From: Dactylis glomerata
Lineage: Eukaryota; Streptophyta; Magnoliopsida; Poales; Poaceae
Length of the DNA: 64,000 bases
Assembly: GCA_007115705.1 (NCBI GenBank)
Contig: QXEO01000431.1
Span: 3,644,946 to 3,708,945, forward strand
Reading direction: 5' to 3'
Below, one piece after another: positions 46,362 through 55,081 of the stretch. The notes under the pieces were generated by a model that was given only the letters and a program-made list of their open reading frames with translations, did no database searches and was not told where the DNA came from. The position numbers and the translations under genes were made by a program. The stretch's first letter is position 1. Every line of letters begins with the position of its first letter.

Positions 46362-49297
46362 TTCGCACTTTCTGCGCCTAGCTCAAAGGCGTTAAAGAAA
46401 AGCACTCTTGGGAGATAACCCAATGTTTTTACATTCAGTTCTTTTTCTTTTATTTGAGTCTTGGAAGTTATTACTACTGTAATGACCTCTCCTTATCATT
46501 TTTATTTCGTTTTTGTGCCAAGAGAAGCCTCTAATTTGAGTGAGGTCAGATTTGGGGATGTTGCTGTCTTGAAACAGTTTTTGGTGCTGCACCGTAAAAA
46601 TTTGTGAAAATTCTCTGTATATCTTTTGGACCTGCGATTCCTTGTGCATATGCCCCAGGTTATATCCAAACTTTAATTAGTTGAACACTTTTTGATTTGA
46701 GCAACAGAAAACCCTCTAAAAATTCGACCTTTGTCAGCTGTTCTGTTTTGACAGATTTCTGCCAATATTTGTGTTTGCCGCTTTATCGCTTTCTTTTTGA
46801 GTTTTTTTGATCACGGAACTTTTGGGGAAGTTTCTACAGTAGTATATGCTTTATATGTGGTGGTTTTGAGTTGAAACCTGAATCAAAAAGGGGTTGATTC
46901 ATTATTATGGTTACACTAATGTTGCTAATAGATTTGTGTTTAGTTTTGTATGAAGAAAGTTTTCAAGTGTAGGGATCGGAGAATGATGAGATGAGTTGAA
47001 GAATGGACAAAAGCTCAAGCTTGGGGATGCCCATGTCACCCCAAGAAATATCCAAGAAGTACAAGCGTCAAAGCTTGGGGATGCCCCCGAGGCACCCCTT
47101 TTTCATTGGCAAAAATCAGGTCACCTTTCAACGCACTATATTTTTATTGCTTCATGCATTATGCGTTTTTCTTGGAGCGTCAGTTGTTTTAGTTTTCAGT
47201 TTTCTTTAGTTTTATTTGCTACAATAAATGGTTGGACCCCAACAAATTCCTTTTGGAGAAGTTGCCTTGCTTTTCATTTGCCAAGAACACTCTGTTTTTC
47301 ATTCTTATAATTTCAACGAGTGTTCTCTTTTTCTAGAACTGCGTTTAGCTTTTGATTTTCGCCTTGATTTGTATTCAGATCTTGTTATATCTTTTTATCA
47401 AGGTGTATTTTTGCCTCTGGTCCATATTGGTTTTCATCAAAAGAGTTGGCTATAAAAAGTTTGAATGGTGTTGGAAAAGAGAAAAAGCTTTATGCAAAAA
47501 AGTGGTACAAGAAGGAGCTTGTATAGACTGCGGCCTAGGCTTTTGCATATCGTGCTTGATGTATTTTTGATAGTATGCTTAGTGGTTTTGTTGTAGCATG
47601 ACTTGTCTCAAATGACTGAGATTGCTTAATGAGCCTTTGAAAAAATCATGCGTTGTTTTAATTATTTGGAAGCATTATTTTGGTTTTCTCCTTGATGCTT
47701 TATTTGGGTTGACTTGACGCATGCTCACACATGTTAGACTCATACAAAGTCGCCATTGCCTCTATGATCATTTAGTTTTTTTACTTTTGATGCCATCTTA
47801 TGCTTCTTTTAATGTCGCTTTGTCGCTTTGCATGATTATGGCCATTATTGCTCTCTTAGTTGGTCGCTCCCAGTCTTTTGCTAGCCCTCATTTTTTACTG
47901 AGTATGAGCTCTACTCGTGCATCGAACTCCTAAAAACCAAGTTGTTCCAAAGTGTCCACCATACATACCTATTAGCAATTTTCTATTCCAAAGTACATTT
48001 GACTTGCTTTTATTTATCCTTCAAATTAAACTCTTTTTGGTGTTATGCGAAAATTGGTCAGTAAAGCTCTCACGAACCGGATGGCACACTTTACTTTTCT
48101 CGTTTTAAAATTTTGACATTGTGGCTCTCTTATGTTGAGTTGTTATGCTTGCAAGTTGTAAGTTGGGAATTAGCCTAGCCATGCCGTCATGGGGCAAGTT
48201 TTCAACATTGCACTATCTTTCATTTGAGTTGATATCGTGATCTTTTGTTTATGGATACTCGCAATGTGAAATGAATTGGGAATCTTGCGGGATCATGGAG
48301 TTTGTATATGTGTTAGAGAAACGCCTGGGCCGCTAATCTAAGCTATGCATAATTCATGGTGGAAATTTGCAGCATGCCCATAGTGAACATTCGACGATGC
48401 ATCTCACAATAAAAAGCTATACCAATGGTAAATAAAAGAGATGCCGAGGTGTTCATTGTCTGTTTGTCCTGTCATTTTGATGTGGGCTTGTTCCATGTCA
48501 TCGGGCACGGAGGTACCCTGTTGGCGTTTCTCGATGATACACATATATTTACAATGACAAGAGCTTGCTTGGGACTCTAAGTAAAGTAGCATGAGGTTTG
48601 GGTATTCGTATTTCATGGGACACGAGGTTTTCAACTTATGATTTGTCAAGCATATGCAGCATAAGTGTACTCGCATTAACTTTAACCATTCAAGATGCTT
48701 ATGATGGGGGCAATGACAGCTCAAAGCCGGTAAGTACCATAATTTTTGAAGGTTTATAAAACTTGCAATCACTGCTTCCCTCTGCGAAGGGCCTTTCTTT
48801 TACTTTTATGTTGAGTCACCACCTTCTATCTTTATGCACCATTAAGAGAGCATAGTTGTCATTCTGAGTATAATGTGCATTGTCCCAAAGTTTTTATTGA
48901 TTGATTCATGATGTTGGTTTCACTTGTTCTCAAATTATTTGTATCTAGTCGCCCTCGTAAACTTGAAGGTGTCCTATGCATTTATGTTTTGCTCTCTCAT
49001 GAAGGACAAGCTGAAAACCATTTGTATGTTTTTCCTTATGATTTGAACACATGTTTGACTTTCATTGTTTCATTTTCATGATCTTTTGTTTGTGTTCTTT
49101 TTCATGTTATAACATGGTTGCTAAGTTTTTTCTATCAAGATTATGTCTTTCATGCCCATGTTTTAAGTTCTTTTGATCCCAGCGCACAACGCTTACATAT
49201 ATGATCAAGATTGTGTAGGTGCATGTCACCTCAAAAATTATTTATTTTGTTATCACTTACCTACTCGAGGACGAGCAGGAGTTAAGCTTGGGGATGC
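46362..49297 (+). other. Athila-type 3' noncoding region with polypurine tract
   Basis: It is colinear with 6861-9768. AAGCTTGGGGATGC occurs at 47017 and 47071, and at 49284-49297 directly before the LTR. An antisense frame at 48772-48404 is the counterpart of that at 9242-8808. No sense gene is seen. Confidence 0.7.
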
Positions 49298-51053
49298 TGA
49301 TACGTCTCCAACGTATCCATAATTTTTGATGCTCCATGCTTGTTTTTACACCATTTGCTTAGTGTTTCGTTACACTTTGTGGCATTTTTATGCATTTTCC
49401 GGAACTAACCTTTTAACGAGATGCCAAAGTGCCGGTTCCCTGTTTTCTGCTGTTTTTGTGTTTCAGAAATGTTACACAGGAAATATTCTCAGAATTGGAC
49501 GAAACAAAAGCCAGACGTCCAGATATTTCACAAAGCTTCCAGAAGACCGAAGAGGAGACGGAGCCGAGCCAGAGGGCGGCCACACCATAGGGCGGCGCGG
49601 CCTAGGGCTGGCCCGCGCCCCTGGTGGTGTGGGCCCCCTGGTCCACCTCTGACGCTGCCCCTTCGCCTATAAGGACCCCCCCCCCGACGGGAAAAACCTA
49701 AAGACCCGATCACTTTTCCAGAATACATCGCGATCCGCCGCCGCCGTCGACCCGAAGATCGGGAGGGTCCAGAAGCTCTTCCCAGCACCCTGCCGGAGAG
49801 GGGAATCGCCACCGGAGGTCTTCTTCATCGCCATGCTTGCCTCCGGCGTGATGAGTGAGTAGTCTACCTTGGACTATGGGTCCATAGCAGTAGCTAGATG
49901 GTTGTCTTCTCCACCATGTGCTTCATGTTTAGATCTCGTGAGCTGCCTTACATGATCGAGATCACCGTTATGTAATTCTACATGTTGTGTTTGTTGGGAT
50001 CCGATGAATATTGGTGTTATGATTGAGTTGATGTACTGAATTTTATCTTATGTTATCTCTATGTTGTTTATGATCTTGCATGCTCTCCGTTGTTAGTAGC
50101 TATCTTGGCCGAGTAGTTGCTAGTGACTCCAAGAAGGGGTATTTATGCTCGATAGTGGGTTCATGCCTCTATTTAATCTGGGGGAGTGACAGAAACCTCT
50201 AAGGTTGTAGATGTGCTGTTGCTACTAGGGGGAAAACAACATTCATATGCTCGAGGGCATATGCTTTGTTTACATTACACACTTTGCTTAATGTAGTTAT
50301 CTGTTGTTCGCAACTTAATGCTTATGGAGTTCTCGGATTGATTCGCTACAAGTAGATTATTAGTCATAGATGCAGTTGGATGGCGGTCTATGTATCTTGT
50401 TGTAATGCCCAGAGTAAATCTCATAGTGATCCTCTCGACATGCACGTTGTCTTTATTCTATCAATTTCCCAACTGTAATTTGTTTACCCAGCATGTGTTA
50501 TTTTATCTTATGGAGAGACACCTCTAGTGAACTGTGGACCCCGGTCCTATTTCCTTTATATTGCTATCACCTGTTTACTTTACTCGCACTGTTTACTTTA
50601 CTCGCATATTACTATTGCTTTCCACTCGATACGCTCATACCCTTTGTTTCAAGCAAACCGGTGAGATTGACAACCTCATCGTAAGTTGGGAACAAAGTAT
50701 TTGGTTGTGTTGTGTGCAGGTTCCACGTTGCCGCTCGCAAAGCAAAGCTTGGACGAGGCGCCCTATAAATTGTCCGGAGTTGTCACGAAGCTAGTGGGCA
50801 TCACCTTCAGTCGTATTAAACCTCCTACTGGATTGATAACCTTGGTTTCTTACTGAGGGAAAAACATGCTGCTATATTCATCAAACCTTGCTCTTGGGGT
50901 TTCCAACTGGCCGGTCATTTACTGCATCAACTACACGCCAACAAGTTCTCTGGCACTATTCATCACCGCACCATCACTGCTGTGCTCATCATACCTTCCT
51001 CTTGGGGTTCCCAACTGGACGGTGACATACATCATCAACACCGTGCCGCATCA
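49298..51053 (+). mobile_element. Athila-type 3' LTR (1756 bp), right border of the array
   Basis: It follows the polypurine tract and ends GCCGCATCA before CAAGG. It is 110 bp longer than the LTR at 4441. Its last 330 bp carry a different version of the U5-side sequence and a diverged tandem duplication: GCTATATTCATCAAACC... (about 50870) and GCTGTGCTCATCATACC... (about 50980). Confidence 0.85.
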
Positions 51054-51058
51054 CAAGG
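51054..51058. repeat. Target duplication CAAGG, right copy
   Basis: It is identical to 4436-4440 and is followed by the continuation of the interrupted Harbinger ORF. Confidence 0.85.
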
Positions 51059-52080
51059 CATTGCAAGCAAGATGGTCATGGCCGACAAGAAGATTGCCAT
51101 CAACCAAGCAAGGTGGGAGACAATCTGGGAGGATGACAAGCGCAAGGTAGCCATGGAGGAGAGAAGACTCATGCTAGAGGATAAAAAGGCAATGATGGAG
51201 CTCGTCGCCGATGAAAATAGGACGATGATGATGGACAGTGGCGGATCCAAGATTTCATGTTAGGGTGGGGCAACAAGGCATATTATATATATATAGCATG
51301 CAATGATTTATGTATAAATTTTTATAGTAACATATGAAAATGTGTTCATAGGTTTCACACAAGCAACAAAAAATTAATGATTATGTGTAGAATCTACATA
51401 TCGGAGTACTACGTACTTACAAATCTACAATAGTCTAAAACATATGAGTCTCAGTTTTGCAATGCTCACATATCAGAAGTACAGAGAGAAAAACGTAGGG
51501 AGCTAGCACCTAGAAATATGAAGCGGAGATGAAAGGATCCTGACATGCCCGGCTAGCTGCAGTCTTGCGTTGTATACTTGCGCCGTTGCCCTCCGTGCAG
51601 TTCTGAGTTGTGTGCCTCAAGCCTGGCCGACCGCCAGTTTCCGCCGCTAGCTAGCTAGATCTAGACGAGGAGGATGCCGCCTCCAGTTTTCCTCTATGTG
51701 ATGGAAGTTGCGTTCGGGAGTTACAGCAGATCGCTAAGTCGCTGGGGTAGGGCTGAAAGTTTTTTTTCCTTTTTACTTTGATATAGATATGATATGGGCC
51801 TAATTCTTAGGGTGGGGCCCGCCCCACCCTTCCACCCTGCTGGCTCCGCCCCTGATGATGGACCCGAGCATCATGGATGCCTTCACAAGCGAGTGGTGGG
51901 ATATGAAAAGAGAGGAGGAGACAAGCGCGTCTTCATGCCCATGGTCACGGTGGAGGTGCCAATGGAGGTGGTGGTGTCGGTGCCGGTGTAGGTGGTGGTG
52001 CCGGTGGTGGTGACTATGGAGGTGCCGATGGTGGTGACAGCAACATTCCCTTTGCTTGGTCTTGATGACCCGTGGCGGTG
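51059..52080 (+). pseudogene. Harbinger-associated Myb/SANT-like protein, 3' part
   Basis: The frame at 51066-51235 gives KMVMADKKIAINQARWETI, then a lysine/glutamate-rich helix (DDKRKVAMEERRLML) and MMELVADENRTMMMD. This is the usual C-terminal coiled region of these proteins. A hAT element interrupts it at 51236. After the hAT (51863) the same frame continues with PSIMDAFTSEWWDMKR. One further shift gives a Gly-rich tail (51943-52060, GGGVGAG, GGGAGGGDYGG) ending at TGA near 52065. Joining to the 5' part across the Athila array needs a one-base frame correction, so the gene was damaged or tolerated an indel. It is an accessory DNA-binding or transposase-partner protein in its family. Confidence 0.6.
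51236..51854. mobile_element. hAT-type non-autonomous DNA transposon (619 bp)
   Basis: The ends CAGTGGCGGATCCA (51236) and TGGCTCCGCCCCTG (ending 51854) are inverted repeats of the CAGGGGCGGAGCCA type known from plant hAT elements. The 8-bp duplication ATGATGGA (51228-51235 and 51855-51862) matches hAT. It contains a TA repeat at about 51282-51295 and no transposase ORF. Confidence 0.88.
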
Positions 52081-52273
52081 GTGCTGCTTTTTTTGTCAAA
52101 TCACAAAGTTTTGTGAAATTATGTAGAACTATGTTTGTTGATCCGAATGTTAAATGTGAATATTCATTTTTACCGTTTCAAATACGGTTACTCATCTGCG
52201 CCACGGCTTGCGGAACCATAAAATACGAGTTCGACGAAATGTACTCGCGTTTACGGGTCGCCGTTTTACTCTC
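52081..52273 (+). mobile_element. PIF/Harbinger-like element, right end
   Basis: The last bases read GTTTACGGGTCGCC...ACTCTC before TTA (52274-52276). In reverse they start GAG and include GACCCGTAAACG, matching the left end (GAG...GACCGTAAACA) loosely. The border is inferred from this and the TTA flank. Confidence 0.45.
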
Positions 52274-52276
52274 TTA

Positions 52277-52559
52277 GTCCTCTATTTTTTTAAAAAAAAC
52301 TTGTTAGTCATTTTACAAATATTGGAGTAAAAAAGGTATGTCACACAACCACACCATGTCGCTATACTTGCGCATATTAAATTTGCGTACAACTAAAAAT
52401 AAATTGTAGGGAAGTTTAACATGGTGGGAGGCAATATGTACTATAAGCAACTTATTTGCGATGGTATGCAAATTCATTTTTTTAGACAAAGGTATGCAAA
52501 TTCATGGTTTTGATGAGCATAACGCAACATGAAGAAAAGGCCATTTTTTATGAATACTT
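52277..52559. other. AT-rich flank, nothing recognised
   Basis: There is no gene or clear element. A few scattered GCAACTT words (for example near 52449) suggest decayed 21-bp repeat units. Confidence 0.4.
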
Positions 52560-52800
52560 CAGGAATAAACTAGGCAACTTTAAAAAGTGGATATGTAATA
52601 TTATATCAGCGGTAGGCAACTTTACAACAAATAAAATCAACTTAGAAACTTCACCACGGCGATAAATAACTTTGCATACATCAAATATATGCAACTCTGC
52701 AATAATGATAGTCAACTTTATAAAATCGATACGCAACTTTGCATTAAAGATAGGCAATTTTAACCATAGCACTAGACAACTGCTATAGAACGTTAGTCAC
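52560..52800. repeat. Degenerate 21-bp tandem repeat, right block
   Basis: Variants of GATAGGCAACTTTACAACAA recur, with CAACTT-like cores near 52574, 52616, 52692, 52712, 52733, 52754 and 52775. The later ones are 20-22 bp apart. On the minus strand a frame stays open with KLP, KLT and KLR at heptad spacing, as in the left block at 2390-2710. Confidence 0.7.
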
Positions 52801-52919
52801 GCAATAAATTAGTAGAAATGAGCAAATAGTTTGTACAATTAGGCAACAATTATATAAAAATAAACAATTACGGTTCAGTCACCTCCTAAGCCTTTTAGTC
52901 AAATCAACTAAGTTTACTA

Positions 52920-53014
52920 CTCCCACTAATTTAAAAAAAAGTATACGCGATTTAGTATAAATTTTGTACTAAATTTATACAATATTATCCACATTTATTT
53001 CTAATTGAAGGGAG
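52920..53014. mobile_element. Stowaway-like MITE (95 bp)
   Basis: It starts CTCCCACTAATTTAA and ends TCTAATTGAAGGGAG, an imperfect inverted repeat of the CTCCCTCCGT type, flanked by TA (52918-52919 and 53015-53016). The centre is near-palindromic (TTTAGTATAAATTTTGTACTAAA). This fits a Tc1/mariner-derived MITE. Confidence 0.8.
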
Positions 53015-53016
53015 TA

Positions 53017-53411
53017 TATAACAAGAACTAGAAGAACTGAAGTGCCAAATATGCGAGGAGACAAGATTCTACATCACTTCTCTACCGTGCTAACAAGCTT
53101 TCCCTGGAGTAAATGACACCCGCAGTCTCACAACTTGTTTCGCATATGCACTTAAGTCACACATCTTTAAAAATAAACTAACTGATCACATAACTTATCA
53201 TTTGATGCATCCGAGGTCATAAAAAAGCCAGCTGATCGGATTTTAACAAAAACTGGTCACACACAGGGCACGTGGGGTTAGTGCTGAGGCTGCATCTTCT
53301 GACTACGTTTGTGGACTTTTTGGTGGATTTTAGTCAAAATCAAGAAAAAAATCAATCTTGCTGAGGCTGAACTGGATACAAGTATCACCAAAATTATCAA
53401 TAACCTTGCGA
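53017..53411. other. Intergenic spacer, nothing recognised
   Basis: No ORF, repeat or known element end is seen between the MITE and the chromovirus. Confidence 0.4.
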
Positions 53412-53416
53412 TTTCT

Positions 53417-53681
53417 TGTTAGGCAGCGGCCCAGTACCGACCCACCTGAAGCCCATGAAGATGAGGCCCAGCCCGACAAATGCCTTCGTCGACCGAACCC
53501 ACGGTACAAGGACGGCAACTACATATAGTCTTCGATAGCTCCTGGAAAGGATTGGCGAATCGGACACGGATGCGGCCGATACTTGTAATCTGAATTCACT
53601 GCATATTCTACGCAGCAATTCCGCGGCTAAGAACTAGACAATTACCTCGCTCGATCTGTGCTTCGCTAGTAGCTGCTAACA
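53417..53681 (+). mobile_element. Reina-like 5' LTR (265 bp)
   Basis: It runs from TGTTAGGCAGC to GCTGCTAACA, with 10-bp near-inverted termini. The first 110 bp read open in the frame of the polyprotein C terminus and end in TAG (ACATATAG). Confidence 0.88.
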
Positions 53682-53685
53682 AATC

Positions 53686-53697
53686 TGGTATCAGAGC
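53686..53697 (+). other. Primer binding site, initiator tRNA-Met
   Basis: TGGTATCAGAGC lies 4 bp after the LTR end. Confidence 0.9.
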
Positions 53698-53710
53698 CCT
53701 AGATCCGGCC

Positions 53711-55081
53711 ATGGAGTCGTTTCCCCACCCCCACACCCGCCTCCAAGCTGCCCGGCAGCAACGCCACCGCGAGGCCATGGAGAACCTCTCGGAAGAGGGT
53801 AAGGCCCTGCTCACGGCGCTACGGCAGGAGGCCGCGGCTTCGGCGACCGATCTGGAGAGCCGCCTCACCTCCACCATCGAAGCGGCGGGCCACACCTCCA
53901 TCACCGCCGCCGTGAAGGACATATGCGTCTACACTGACGGCACCGAGCATGAGCTGCGCAACGAGATCGCGGATCTTCGCGCGACTCTGGATTCTGCTTC
54001 CCCGACTAGCGATGCGCCTCCGTTGAATCGGCCGCCGCGTGGAGCCGAATCTGGCCCGGATGGGCACCGTCCTGCACCACCGCCATGGGGGATGGAACGC
54101 GCAGCCGGCGTGCTGTATGTTCCTCCTCCGGCAAGAGGTATACGCGAAAATTCACCCAATCCTGCTGTCAATCTCTACAATAGAAACCGCAGGCCTTCAT
54201 CTCCAACTAGCAACAAACTACCCTTCGTTGATTTTCCTCGTTTCACGGGTGAAAATCCCAAGCTCTGGCAAACTAGGTGTGAGGATTACTTTGTGATGTT
54301 TGACACCGATCCAGCTCTGTGGATCTCAGTTGCGGCGATGCAGTTCGAGGGATCGGCTGCTCGTTGGCTGCAAGCGGTTCAACCAAAAATTTCCGCCGTC
54401 AGTTGGACCGAATTTTGTTCTATGGTGCTTCAACAATTTGGGCGTAATCAGCACCAGTCGTTGATTCGCCGGTTATACCGTCTAGTTCAAACAAGATCCG
54501 TAGAAGAGTATATTGAGCAGTTTGCAGACCTTGTAGATCAGCTTTCAGCTTATGAAACTAGCCCAGATCCCCTCCACTACACCACCCGTTTCCTAGATGG
54601 TTTAAAACCTGTAGTTCGTATGTTTGTTGCTATTCAGCGCCCTGTCGATCTGGATACTGCGTATTTGCTTGCTTCGTTACAGGAAGAAGTGGGTGATGGC
54701 TTGACAGGTCTCAATGCTCTAGCCGTGCACCAAGCTCCAACTCGCCGTCTCCAACACCAGCAGCAGAGGTTTCCGGCTCTCATGCCTCCTCCTGCTCCTG
54801 ATCGGCCAGAGAGTTCCCGGGCTGCAAAGAATGCAGTTGACGACAAGCTATCTGCACTCAGGTCTTATCGCCGTGCCAAGGGCATGTGTTTCACCTGTGG
54901 TGAGAATTGGGCTCGTGACCATCAGTGTAAGGCCGCGGTGCAACTGCATGTAGTGCAAGAGATGATTGATTTCTTCTATGCTGAAAGCATTCCATACTCT
55001 GACGACGAGGTGGATGACATAGCCAATTTGATGCACCTATCTGCTGCAACTGACCAATCTGAACCAGTGAATGCAATTTAG
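53711..55081 (+). CDS. Reina-like Gag (intact ORF)
   Basis: This is a 456-residue frame starting at MESFPHPHTRLQAARQQ, 13 bp after the primer site. Residues about 15-80 are helical and charged. A Pro-rich linker (about 115-160) follows. The Gag domain covers about 170-330 (KLPFVDFPRFTGENPKLW, AARWLQAVQ, YIEQFADLVDQLSAYE, RFLDGLKPVVR). A zinc knuckle of the plant chromovirus type, CFTCGENWARDHQC, is near residue 395. Gag packages the RNA into cytoplasmic particles. TAG at 55079-55081 ends the frame at the point where the protease should follow in the same frame, so it is probably a nonsense mutation and not a natural stop. GC-rich codon use at the 5' end contrasts with the AT-rich flanks. Confidence 0.85.
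   Translation: MESFPHPHTRLQAARQQRHREAMENLSEEGKALLTALRQEAAASATDLESRLTSTIEAAGHTSITAAVKDICVYTDGTEHELRNEIADLRATLDSASPTSDAPPLNRPPRGAESGPDGHRPAPPPWGMERAAGVLYVPPPARGIRENSPNPAVNLYNRNRRPSSPTSNKLPFVDFPRFTGENPKLWQTRCEDYFVMFDTDPALWISVAAMQFEGSAARWLQAVQPKISAVSWTEFCSMVLQQFGRNQHQSLIRRLYRLVQTRSVEEYIEQFADLVDQLSAYETSPDPLHYTTRFLDGLKPVVRMFVAIQRPVDLDTAYLLASLQEEVGDGLTGLNALAVHQAPTRRLQHQQQRFPALMPPPAPDRPESSRAAKNAVDDKLSALRSYRRAKGMCFTCGENWARDHQCKAAVQLHVVQEMIDFFYAESIPYSDDEVDDIANLMHLSAATDQSEPVNAI

Larger units (their letters stand above)
4441..51053 (+). mobile_element. Composite nested Athila-type Gypsy array
   Basis: The two outer borders are Athila-type LTRs flanked by CAAGG. Inside are LTRs or LTR pieces at 4441-6086, 9769-10105, 14738-16382, 44553-44630 and 49298-51053. 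There are three internal regions, each ending in the polypurine motif AAGCTTGGGGATGC immediately before an LTR. Other elements are nested in it: the TGTAATATCCC LTR (10106-14737), the Tat element (19153-43754) and, within that, the TGTAACATCCC cluster. No internal region encodes reverse transcriptase or integrase, so all were dependent on helper elements or have lost pol. The Athila assignment rests on the Gag and protease at 44631-46361 and the tRNA-Asp primer site. Confidence 0.75.

Noticed and set aside
4441..51053. Assigning published family names (for example Sabrina, Fatima, WHAM) to the Athila-type array
   Set aside because: The LTR start resembles several Triticeae families; a TREP or Repbase search would be needed to choose.
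53017..53411. Host gene or promoter in the spacer before the chromovirus
   Set aside because: No open frame, splice pattern or known motif is seen.
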